NCBI GenBank assembly: GCA_013397795.1
Contig: VZTJ01001660.1
Coordinates: forward strand, 17,793-81,792
Source of the DNA: Orthonyx spaldingii
Taxonomy: Eukaryota; Chordata; Aves; Passeriformes; Orthonychidae
Reading direction: 5' to 3'
DNA: 64,000 nucleotides
In this document: positions 28,401-37,900 of the stretch, piece after piece
How positions within the stretch are numbered: the stretch's first letter is position 1
Layout of the letters: every line of letters begins with the position of its first letter
Translations under genes and position numbers: made by a program
The notes under the pieces: model-generated
The model's database searches: none
Seen by the model: the letters and a program-made list of their open reading frames with translations, nothing else
Told to the model about the DNA's origin: nothing

Positions 28401-29093
28401 GAGAGGAGGGAGTGCAGCCCCCAGCTGTGGCCAGCGACCCTGCCCTTAGAAGACCCCTTGAAGCCCCTGCAACGAAGCGCTGTGGCCTCAGGGTTCTCCC
28501 CCTGATCCCCCTCACTCCGGGTCTGCCAGGGCACAAATCAGGCCGCCCAGCTGCGGCTGCCAGGCAGGGTGACAGAGGGGAAGGGAGGCTCCAGAGACCT
28601 GTCACCAGCCGTCAAAATAATAGCCGAGCAGAGGGGGGGGGCAGGAGGCTAATGCAGCTAATTACGTGCATCTCTCCCTGTGTGAGAACCGGCAGGAGTG
28701 AGGCGGCTTCAGAGCCCGCCACGACGCAAGAGCACGTACAGCCATGAAGTGATAGACAGTTACGCAGTATCAGGAGCTCTCTCTGGAAGACAATGCACTG
28801 GTTTGCAGCGGATGGAGATAAGTGCGTTTATAGGTCCTTAATGGGACTAGAGGCATATATTTGGACAGGGTTCCAGTCTGACCTGCCTCTCAGAGCCTAA
28901 AATAACAAACAAATCAGTGTGCCTTTATTTTGAGAAAACGTTGCACACAGTAATAGGGGTGGGTGGGGGCACTCAAAAGGAAGCAGAGTTGTGATAAAAC
29001 TTCCATTTTGTTCTTTCTTGCATGTCAGAAAAAAAAATGTACATTATAATTCAGAGTGCCTTTCAGGGTTTATTATTCTTTACATTGTTACAT
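25439..29093. other. Intergenic, no gene recognised
   Basis: No exon, RNA gene or clear transposable element found. The right half (27,900-28,750) is denser in motif-like and CpG-containing sequence and includes the candidate element listed at 28,080-28,420. A short G-rich segment occurs near 28,630-28,640. Confidence 0.55.
28080..28420. promoter_or_regulatory. Candidate conserved noncoding element
   Basis: Contains a TAATTA homeodomain-type core at 28,219-28,224, a 'tagcgctctg' segment and 'gctgcgatgattgac', all in unique-looking sequence without repeats or codon structure. Its position in the long intergenic region upstream of HDDC2 would suit a distal element. The target gene, if any, is unknown; HEY2 is one possibility by synteny. 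Confidence 0.25.
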
Positions 29094-29157
29094 GCCCGAT
29101 CACATCTGATTTTGGAAGCTAAGCAGGGTCTGACTTGGCTGACATTTGGGAGACTGC
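29094..29157 (+). pseudogene. 5S rRNA-derived fragment (pseudogene)
   Basis: The + strand matches vertebrate 5S rRNA from about base 27 onward: GCCCGATC, TCTGAT, then an unbroken 17-base match GGAAGCTAAGCAGGGTC, followed by a poorer match to the TTGG..GGGAGAC part. The matched block covers the gene's internal promoter (A box and intermediate element, partly the C box). The first ~25 bases and the 3' end of the gene are absent or unrecognisable, and there are several substitutions. It is therefore a dead copy, not a working 5S gene. A SINE with a 5S-derived head (the AmnSINE1 type) is the alternative, but I see no tRNA-like or Deu-type continuation after it. Confidence 0.8.
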
Positions 29158-30714
29158 TGAAAAGCAGGAGGCTGAGCAGGATCTGTGTACTCATTACATG
29201 AATGCGTAGTGCCTAAAAGCATGACTGGGGGAACGACAAGAATATTCACAACCTTTCTACATCTTAAAATACCACTTTTCTCCATCTCTAGCAACTAAAA
29301 CAACACCATGACTGAAAATAACATCATGAGCATTTTTAAAAATAAAAAAACTTGTGAATACTGGTTAGTACTTTACAAAAAGCAAAGAAAAACCCTTTGA
29401 GCAAACTGATCATCAGATCATTAGAGATAGGAAATAAATTCTTCGATTTCTGTCTGCTTGCTATTTACTTTACTAAGTGCTGACAGTGGCAGGGGATTTA
29501 AAATCCCTTCAAAACTCATTTAAGTACAATTAAGTGAAAACAGTATAAGCTTTTTAACAGAAAAGCTATGAGAGGTAGCCAGAGGATTTTTTTTACACGG
29601 GATTTATTCTTGTTCTTGGTATTTCCAGTGACAAAAAGCTTAATTATATCATAGAATGGTTCCCTTATTCTCATTTTACCTTAGAAAATTTCAGAAGACC
29701 AAGGCTGATCTGTTACAATTTTATCTTGAGGCTCACAAGCAAGAGTTGAAATTTTATGAAAAGTTTCTTTGTTTAAACATGTTCCTTTGTTAAAACAAAT
29801 TCAGTTTTAGAAAAATAAAAACTGTAATTAGAACTCCTTCTCTTGCTCTCCTATCAAATGTCATCAGCAGGTACTTCTCAGATTCTGAGTGGGCTCTGTG
29901 GTTCCAGGTGAGCTTCTGGGTTTTTTTGTTACCTCCTATCCCTGCAAAAGTTTAAAAGGAAAAACCAACAGGAAATGTGTAATAAGGAAAATGAATATCA
30001 AACAGATATTTGAATATCTGTCTTTAAACAAAAAATAAATATTATATGGCAAAGCAAGGCAAGCTTTACATGCTGTAAACCTCTCCCACATAGTGCCCAA
30101 GATGCCCTCATTCAGTATTGCAGTCCTTCTTTGTTATAGAAAAATGTGAGGGATTTCTAAATCCTGGTTTGGATGCATCCTCCCACAGCAGAGACAAACC
30201 AACAATTACTGAAGCAAGGCAAGTTGTTTTCAGTTTAGCAGGTTTTTTCCTAAGCCAGGCTTGTGGTGTCATTTAAAGTTTGAATGCTTCCATTCTCTGA
30301 GAAGGCCAGTGGCTTTTCAATAGCAGAAGATCAAATGATGTTAAGCGGGCAGTGTGACCTAATCCTCTAATTCAGCTGCCTTTTTACATTAGAAATGTTC
30401 TGCTCATGTAAGACTGATTTGCTCTTAAACTGACTTTTTTTTCTTTCTGAAATGTGCTAAAGTTCTACTCTTGGCTCTGCAGATCCATTACACAGATAAG
30501 GTAAAACCACTTTTTCCTTCATTTTGAAGGTTTAGATAGGCTAATCCTAAGGGTTCTGATAGAAAATCTCTTGTTAATCACAGAAAGCCCAAGATGTTAT
30601 GCAACAGCAGCAAGAAGAACATTTTTCTTTCTGGTAGTGATGCCACAGGTTAGCTACACTGAACAGGGACAGTCTGGACAGTTACTGCTGACTACTGGAA
30701 AGCTACAATAAATG
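29158..30714. other. Intergenic, no gene recognised
   Basis: AT-rich unique sequence with A-rich patches and no exon, RNA gene or identifiable repeat. Confidence 0.6.
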
Positions 30715-31041
30715 TACATTCTCCTCGGCCTTCTGATATGGACAGGGATATTTTACAAGGGCACATAGTGACAGGACAAGATAGAATGGCTTTAAACTGA
30801 AAGAGAGTAAGTTTAGATTAGATATTAGGGAAAAAATGCTTTCGTGTGAGTGTGGTGAGACATTGGAACAGATTGCCCAGAGAAGCTGTGGATGTCCCAT
30901 CCTTGAAAGTGTTCAAGGCCAGGTTGTATGGGGCTGTGAGCAACCTGGTCTTATGGAAGGTGTCTCCACCTGGCGGGGGGGGGTGGAACTAGATGATCTT
31001 TAAGGTCTTTTCTGACCCAAACCATTCTGTGATTCTATGAA
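30715..31041 (+). mobile_element. CR1 LINE 3' end
   Basis: The + strand passes through the CR1 end of ORF2 and 3' UTR: 'gcacatagtgacaggacaag', 'atggctttaaactgaaagag', 'agattagatattaggg', 'agaagctgtggatgtcccat', 'gtgttcaaggccagg', 'ggaactagatgatctttaag'. It finishes with the octamer tail 'ccattctgtgattctatga'. A homopolymeric G run near 30,974-30,983 interrupts it. About 325 bp, 5'-truncated and noncoding. Confidence 0.93.
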
Positions 31042-32779
31042 GTCTCAGCAGAAGATGTCCAGCTCTTGGCACAGACATCAGTGCATGGTGCCTCTCACCT
31101 GCTTTGACAGCCCACGCAGGGCAGGGTGGGGCTCCCTGGGCACAAGGACACACAGTCCAGCACTGCGAGGTGCATGGCAGAGTGAAGGGAGCCACATGGC
31201 ACACGTGCACCTGTCACTCCGGAGGTTTGCTCTTCTCTACCCTTACTGAAGAATTCTTGCAACAAATTTTCACTAGCTAACTCTACATTGTTGCTAAGAT
31301 TGCCTCGGATAAAGAAAGATATTATAGTTTGAATAACTAAAGTGACCATTTACAGTGTCTGGCAGGTGCTCATCAATCTTTTTGCCATTAAGGAGGGCAT
31401 CAAGGCTGTTATTCCTGCCTGATGGGTCTGTGATATGCAATCATTTTGCCATGTCCACTGAACTATACAACTTTTCCTTTTTTCTTTTCCTGCCAGACGG
31501 TAATGAATGAATCCCATCAATTAATTACTTTTCCTGAAGATATTTTGCCAATACAAGGTTTACTGTGCCCATGCTGGCAGAACACATAAGTGTTTTCAAA
31601 ATCTGATGTGACTGGTGCTACGTTATATAAACCACAAACTGATTGCGATCCACCCTCGAGTAGTTACAGGGTCTGCTCCCAGCCATCTGGCATCTGGGGA
31701 GATGATTTTCACATTACTGCACCACGTGTGCAAAGCACGCCTCTCCCCCAGCGCTATTTCTTAAAGAAATGGAAGCACAATTTCAGTCTGGCATCGGGTA
31801 GCAGCAAATTCGGTCGAAGCAGAAATCTGTGGGCAGAGAGCGCCATCTCCAGCTACTAAATCATAATTACTCTGCGGTAACCAACTAATTTGAGATTTCT
31901 TTTTTGGAATTGCCATCTGTTCTGGCAAAAGACGGAGAAAAAAGCCAGCTGAGACTGATGAAAGACTGAGACTTAAGCCTTAGCACTACCTTAATATCCT
32001 GTAGGGAGACTTTGCTAATTCCTGCTGAAATTTCTGAATTAAATATAAAAAAACTGCTTAAAATTGCACAGAGCTGAGCATCCCAAATTTGTTTCTGTTT
32101 TCAGGCTACTTAGTCAAGAATAAAATCGTGACAGAGCTAATATTTGTACTATGATAAGGTCCTCCAGCCTACAGACAGTCTATGCATTTAATACTACACA
32201 TGATGCATTTGATAGGTACTTTGAAAAGCTCTTAAATAATAGCTGTTGCAGAACCACTTGTTGGAAAAGCAGTGTAAAACCATGTAGAAGCAGAGTAAAA
32301 TATGTAAAACCAGCACACAACATGCATGCAAAAGAATTATATACATATAAATGCTACAAAATTGACAAACATTACAAAAATTATACTGAGGCCAGTGCCA
32401 ATGAGTCCAGCCTCATTAATATTGCTCAAGGATTCATTCTAAAAACGTACCTTAAGGACATCAGTGGCAAAAAATTTGTCAGACAGTAAAACTGAAAATC
32501 ATACCTCCTCCATACGTGTGGGATGTATAAGACTTACCCATATTAAAGAATTATTAATGAATTTGCAAGAGCAAATTTATTACTGGATTTAAAGTGCTAT
32601 AAACACTAAACATGTACATTGAATAGATACATTCAGGAAGGGTTAAAAGACAAAGTATCTGTTAACAGCTAGCTTTAAGAACAGCATTTCTGAACCAGAT
32701 ACAGCATCTTATTCAAAATGTAAATTACTAAAATACTCCATATTGTTTTTATGATTGCATTCCGAAGGCTTTTTTCTCA
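31042..32779. other. Intergenic, includes a candidate regulatory element
   Basis: No gene recognised. The part at 31,490-31,900 is listed separately as a possible regulatory element. The remainder is AT-rich with no identifiable repeat. Confidence 0.55.
31490..31900. promoter_or_regulatory. Candidate conserved noncoding element or enhancer
   Basis: A motif-dense, non-repetitive block about 3 kb upstream of the HDDC2 CpG island. It contains a TTAATTA homeodomain core (31,521), two RUNX-like cores (ACCACA at 31,631 and TGCGGT at 31,873), a CACGTG E-box (31,723-31,728), CATCTG E-boxes (31,684 and 31,691), and a GCGCCATCT segment (31,840-31,848) that matches the core of the CTCF consensus on the - strand. 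It also keeps a cluster of CpGs despite lying outside an island. These are visible motifs only; activity and conservation are inferred. Confidence 0.3.
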
Positions 32780-33930
32780 ACCATTCAGGAAACCAGAAAG
32801 AGGCTGCATGACACAAGAAAGAATATTGATGAAACTCTGTTCGAAAGAGACCTATAAAGGACAAGAAGGCAGTCAAGAACAGCTAGCATTGATTTATGAA
32901 GGACAAATCACACTTGGCCAACCTGACTGCATCCTCTAATTAACTGACTTGCAATCATGGACAAGGATAGAGCAGTGGACACAACAGATCTTGACTTCAT
33001 TACAGTGGTTGAAACAATGTCATGCAGCACTTTCACTCACAAACTGACCACCTGTAGTATGAATAAGCTGTCTAAAAGATGCATTGAAAACTGCCTAGGC
33101 TGACAGGCTCTGTGGGTGGCATTGGTGGCTTGGCAATGTGCCTGAGGGCCCAAAACAAGCTGAGTACTCTAGGGTTTGATACTAGGGTCCATATAGAGCA
33201 TTGCCTTATTAAAAACCTGGCCCACAGGACAGGATGCACTCTCTGGCTATTTTAAGGTAATGCTAAGTTAGGAGGGGTGACTGACACACTAAACAGTAGA
33301 GCTTAAGCTGTGAGGGACTTTAGGAAGCTTCTGGACTGGGCTGGAAGAAGTTTCAACATGTTTAACACATAGAAACACAAGTATAAATGCTCAGTTCTGG
33401 ACCTAAGGCTGAAGAAGCCCTTCTACTGTGAAGAAACAGGCTGGCTAGCAGCTTTGTCAGAAAGGACCTGGAGTTATGTGAAAGCCAAGTCCAACACAAG
33501 CACATAGTGTGCTCTCATCCCAAAGAGGGGGAAATCACACAGTAGCCTACATCGGTGCCACTATGCTGAGAGTAGTTCCTGTCCCCCTTTGCTTGGTGTT
33601 GGTGAGGCGCTGGCTGGACACAGGTGCTCCACTTTGGTGCTTTCTCGGGTCTAGACAGGACACCTCCAGTGAAGGCTACCAAGACAACTGGGATCTAAAT
33701 CACATCACCTTGAAGGAGGTGTTGAGGTATCCGGGGCTTTCCTTGCCTGTTGAAGAGCGCAAAGACCCATAAAACAGCAGCCTGCCACTGCTTGAGAGGA
33801 GATTACAAATCTGGCAGAGCTAAACTTCCCGTGGTAGTGGCACTCAAGACAACAGAAAACTGTGGGCACAAGGAGGTCTAAAGAGGATATTATGAAACAG
33901 ACTATTTATGTGGAAGACAGCCTGGACAAA
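32780..33930 (+). mobile_element. Old, diverged CR1-type LINE
   Basis: Although full of stops, the + strand keeps landmarks of the CR1 reverse transcriptase in order: a TNL-like region near 32,900, 'DKDRAVDTTDLDF' (32,959-32,997) matching the RT motif around 'AVDVVYLDFSKAFD', and later the post-RT segment resembling CR1 sequence around 33,430-33,510. The stretch from about 33,770 to 33,930 resembles the CR1/L3 region with 'gacaa.ag..aa.gggcacaa'. It is far more diverged than the other CR1 copies here and is noncoding. The right boundary is uncertain. Confidence 0.65.
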
Positions 33931-34559
33931 GTATGAAATTTTAATTTTGGATGGTTTCAAGAGCTGTCAAGACAAATCTGCAACAGATGTGATTCACTTC
34001 AACCAGGAAAGCTTTACTGCAACACCCAATGCATTTATGATTGTGTACACAGGTGTGAAGGTGATGACTTTTCTGGTCTCGGATTCTTGTTTATTGCTGG
34101 AAGACAGCCTTAAAAGGGTCACTAAAATGTTGTCTTGGCTTTATTATTAGTTCAGGAGTTTAAATATATACACAAACAAAAATAAAAATACTCTGCCATC
34201 TGTTGATAGCTGGCAAAACTGCAGATGTTCTTTCCTGAAAACAGGCTACTTCATTGCCACATTTAAACCATTATCCACTATTTCAGTTGGCAGTATAAAA
34301 GCAGCAAAGAAATACAATGTATTTTGAAAATCCACTAATTGTCAGGTAAGTCACTGTGTTATTTATTCAACTCATAAAAGTGATAGATGCACTTGTAGAA
34401 AGATGCTGGAAGCCCACAGAATAATTTAAAACTCATCAGCAACCCTGATAACTATCCACTCTTCTCTGAACGATAACATGAGCTTGCACTGGGTTTTTTA
34501 GGCATGGTAAAGGTCACCGAGATGCTCATTTTTGTCTGAAGTATGAGCTATTCCTGCTT
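33931..34559. other. Upstream flank of the HDDC2 CpG island
   Basis: AT-rich sequence without a recognisable gene or repeat, up to the abrupt rise in GC content at about 34,560. Confidence 0.5.
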
Positions 34560-34840
34560 TCGATGCTGCCTTTCCCTCCTCCCCGCTGTACCCCAGCGAA
34601 AGGGAGGGGAGGACACGCCTGCCACTTCCCCTTCCCCTCTCCACTCCACAGCGCTCATGCCCGCGGGCAGCACGGCTTCTCTTGCTGCTTTTCTCGTTGC
34701 AGCCGCAGTCCATGTCGTTCTATTTTGTGGTTAATGAATCCCCGCAGAGCCGGAGCTTTGGGGACGCGGTTCCGCCCCCCACTGTCAACTCTCCCCGCAC
34801 GGGGCGCAGGGCGGGCACGACCGCCTCCTGCCCTGACAGA

Positions 34841-34872
34841 AGGAGGAGGAGGAGGAGGAGGAGGAGGAGGAG
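34841..34872 (+). repeat. (AGG)n trinucleotide repeat in the HDDC2 5' leader or promoter
   Basis: About eleven AGG units ending 31 bp before the HDDC2 start codon. Depending on the transcription start it lies in the 5' UTR or core promoter. GGA-type repeats can fold into G-quadruplex structures and often vary in length. Just downstream an in-frame TGA (34,874-34,876) prevents N-terminal extension of the protein through the repeat. Confidence 0.9.
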
Positions 34873-34903
34873 CTGAGGTCAGGAGCTGTGCTGCCGGCGG
34901 CCG

Positions 34904-34963
34904 ATGGCGGCGGGCGGCGGGACCGGGTTGTTGTCCTTTCTGCGGCTGCTGGGGCAGCTCAAG
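34904..34963 (+). CDS. HDDC2: HDDC2 coding exon 1
   Basis: Twenty codons from the initiator ATG to AAG, followed by donor GTGGGC. It encodes a glycine-rich start and the helix LLSFLRLLGQLK, which aligns with human LLQFLRLVGQLK. The residues before that helix differ from mammals and are fewer. It ends in phase 0. Confidence 0.93.
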
Positions 34964-37900
34964 GTGGGCGCAGGACAAGGGCCTGGCGGTACTGGGCTGG
35001 ACTGGGGCTGGGGTGGTGACTGGGACTGTGCCGGGTTCCTCCGGCAGTCCCCGGGCTGGCAGCGGGGCCGCGGCCGGCGGAGGCCGGCGTGAGCCGGGGC
35101 TTCCGCCCGCGTTGTGCCGGCGCCGCGGGACCGGCCGGGCCGGGGCTGCGGCGGGGGCTCGTGGGTACTGCCGTGTCCCGGGCCTTGGGCTGCGGCCGGG
35201 CCCTGCTCCTGCCCGCGGACGGCCTTGGGCCCGGGCTGCGCCGTGGGGCAGGTGTTCGCTGCGAGCATCAAAGCTCTCCGGAGCGCGGAGGTCGTGGTGG
35301 GGCGGAATTTCTACCGGTGTCTCTGAAACCAGGGCCTGCAAAACCAAGGGGTTTAACCTTTACAGTGCCATGGTCTGTTTGATAGCGTGGTATCCGCGCA
35401 GAGGTTGGACTCGATGGTCTCTGCGGCCTTTTCCAACCTAATTGATTCTGTGATTCTGTGACACTGGCGCAGAGAATACCGCGGACAGGATGGGTGTACA
35501 GGAACGTGGCAAACCCGGAGAGCGTCTCCGATCATATGTACAGGATGGCGATGATGGCTTTGGTGACTGAAGACAAACGCCTTAACAAGGACAGGTGAGA
35601 CTGCCTCTGCTTAACACGGCCATATGTTAATGTTGTGGGACAGCTGCAAACAAAATGTTAAAAGAAGCTGTCGTCCTGGGTAAGCTTTTAAAACGCACTG
35701 AAGGAATTTGAAATCCTATTCCCTCTTCTTTTCCCTCCATCCTTTTGACAGGGTGCTGTTTATCTTGAGAACTGAAAGGGGCAAAAAACTTTTAATTGCT
35801 AAACTGCGAGTGCTGAGGCAAGTCCTTAGTGCAGAGATACTGAGCTGGCCTTCTGTCAAGACATAAGTAAGCAAGCTGAAGACACTTGTTAAAACACAGT
35901 TTGAAGCAACAGATAGCCATGTCAGAGCCATAGACCATGTGAATGAGCACTCAGCAACAGTAAGGAGCCACAGAAATCCTCAAGCACAGCAGAGAAAGCT
36001 CAAGAAGTTTATGTGAAGGCTTTTTTGAGTATTCTGCCACAGACTGGCATAGCTGCAGAGCTGCAAGTGACATTATATGCTGAATTTGGGATTGCTCCAA
36101 TCAGATTCCCTTCTACCTGTTGCAGGAATAACGTGAAGTGTATAATGTAGTTAATTACCACAACATCTCAGAAAGCCAAATGTACAAAAGTTAAGTACAT
36201 TACTTTTTAATGTTATGCTCTGGTACTCAGTGTATTTATACTTAATACTACATTTACAAGCAGTAGGGACTAGAAATCAGAAATCAAAATCATGTCTAAA
36301 TGGAAACTACTTCCCTTAACAAAAAAGTGAAAAATGTTACATAAAGTTTAAGAAAAGCTCCAACCAACTTTAGAGTATATGAAGGGGGATAAATTCTGCA
36401 GTCTCTTAGCATCTTGAATAATTTTCAACTTAGAATGATGAAAAACTAATTATTCTGTTTTTCCTTCTTGTCAGATGCATACGATTAGCTTTGGTTCATG
36501 ATATGGCTGAATGCATTGTTGGAGATATTGCTCCTGCAGATAATATCTCAAAAGAGGAGAAACACAAGAGAGAAGAGGTATGAACATAAGGTGTGAAGCC
36601 ACAGCTGCAGAGCATTCTTTGTGTTTTAATGTTCTGGTGATGGTGAAGGAGCACTCTAAGCAATGTAATACTGTCACTGGCATTGGACAAGCCTGCCACA
36701 ACGAAGTAGAGGTTTTCAGCTCATTGTGATTTTTGTATCTAACATCACCAAGTACAAAGTTAAAGGAAGAATCTTTGAAGTAATCTTCTCCTTGGCCTTT
36801 TATTCTCGAGCCAGATGCCGTTTTGGTAGCCTGAATTAGTCATGTTCAGCAGCCTTACCAAGAGGTGAGGAGCAGGGAGTAGGTGCACTGAGTAGGATGG
36901 ATGACAGTTCATGTCAGATCGTGTGTGTGGTGCCAGATCATGAAGTTGACAGAGACTATTTAAACGTTTTGCACAGCACCCCAGATGCAGGTGTCTTTGT
37001 TGTTGTTGTGATTCTTTGAGTGCAGCATGCCTAGAGTCACTTTATTTTTGGCCTTACACTTACCCGAACTGTTGGTTTGTTGTTTTTGTTTTGTGGCATT
37101 ATTTGACGAAAATGTAAACCACTTCTGCAGCCACAGCTAGAGGGCAATGTCATGCCTCAGAAACTCTTCAGAGGCTTTTTTTGTTCTGTGTAAGAACACA
37201 CTAGGAAGTTAGTCAGTAAAGATAGTACTTCAAAAATGCCAAATGTACCTTAGATCTTTAATTTCCACTTTCTTAGCATATAGTTTACTCCTAGAGCTAG
37301 TTGTCCCCCTCCCCAAGCTCCTAGTTTTAAACAGATAAGCATAATTGTGGGGGGGGGGGGGAATAATCACTGATGTGTTTTGTTACACTTTTCAAAGAGC
37401 TTCAAAACACTGAACAGAAACACTGAGCAGGGGTTTTTGCCAAGTAAGTCCTTTTAGCCACCTAATCTTGAAATCTGATGAGTTCCAGAGCTGGAAGGAG
37501 GTGAGAAGGAATGAGACCTTGATGCTTCAGTGGTGGTGAACAATGGGAAACCGTATTGTGACACTATATCCTGTATTTGAAGTGGAGAAACAATCATGGC
37601 ATGAAACCTTTGTCTTGCCTGTGATGTTGGTTGTTGCAGAAGCAGCCCTTCATGTTACTGGGAAAACAGTAGAGGTGTCATAGAAATGTGAATGATCAGC
37701 TGGGAGAACACAAAGAGCATGCAGAACAGTTTCTGGAGTCAAGTTCTGCCAGGAGCCTGCTCCAGTGCAGGCTTCGTACAGGGTCACAGCCTCCTTTGGG
37801 TACCCCCTGCTTCGAATCCTCCATGGGCTCCAGGTGGATCTCTGCTCCACTATGGACCTCCAGGGGCTGTGGGTGGATCTCTGCTCTGCTCTAGGGCTGT

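Larger units (their letters stand above)
34560..35330 (+). promoter_or_regulatory. HDDC2: CpG island promoter of HDDC2
   Basis: GC content and CpG density rise sharply over about 770 bp, covering the presumed promoter, the first coding exon and most of intron 1. A GC box of the Sp1 type (CCGCCCCCC) lies at 34,772-34,780, about 125 bp upstream of the start codon. No TATA box is evident, as expected for a broadly expressed housekeeping-type gene. The exact transcription start cannot be set from sequence, and antisense transcription from the same island is possible. The island's long open frames (for example 292 codons at 34,563-35,441) are a by-product of high GC and low stop density. Confidence 0.85.

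Noticed and set aside
31840..31848. CTCF binding site call at GCGCCATCT
   Set aside because: The core fits but the bases on the 5' side of the consensus do not, so it is kept only as part of the candidate element and not called as a site.
34563..35441. 292-codon open frame on the + strand, plus a 230-codon frame on the - strand at 34,655-35,347
   Set aside because: Both are arginine-, glycine-, proline- and alanine-rich products of the CpG island's low stop-codon density. The real HDDC2 exon 1 uses another frame with a proper splice donor.
37349..37361. 13-base G homopolymer in HDDC2 intron 3
   Set aside because: A plain homopolymer, possibly with sequencing-length error; no further structure around it.
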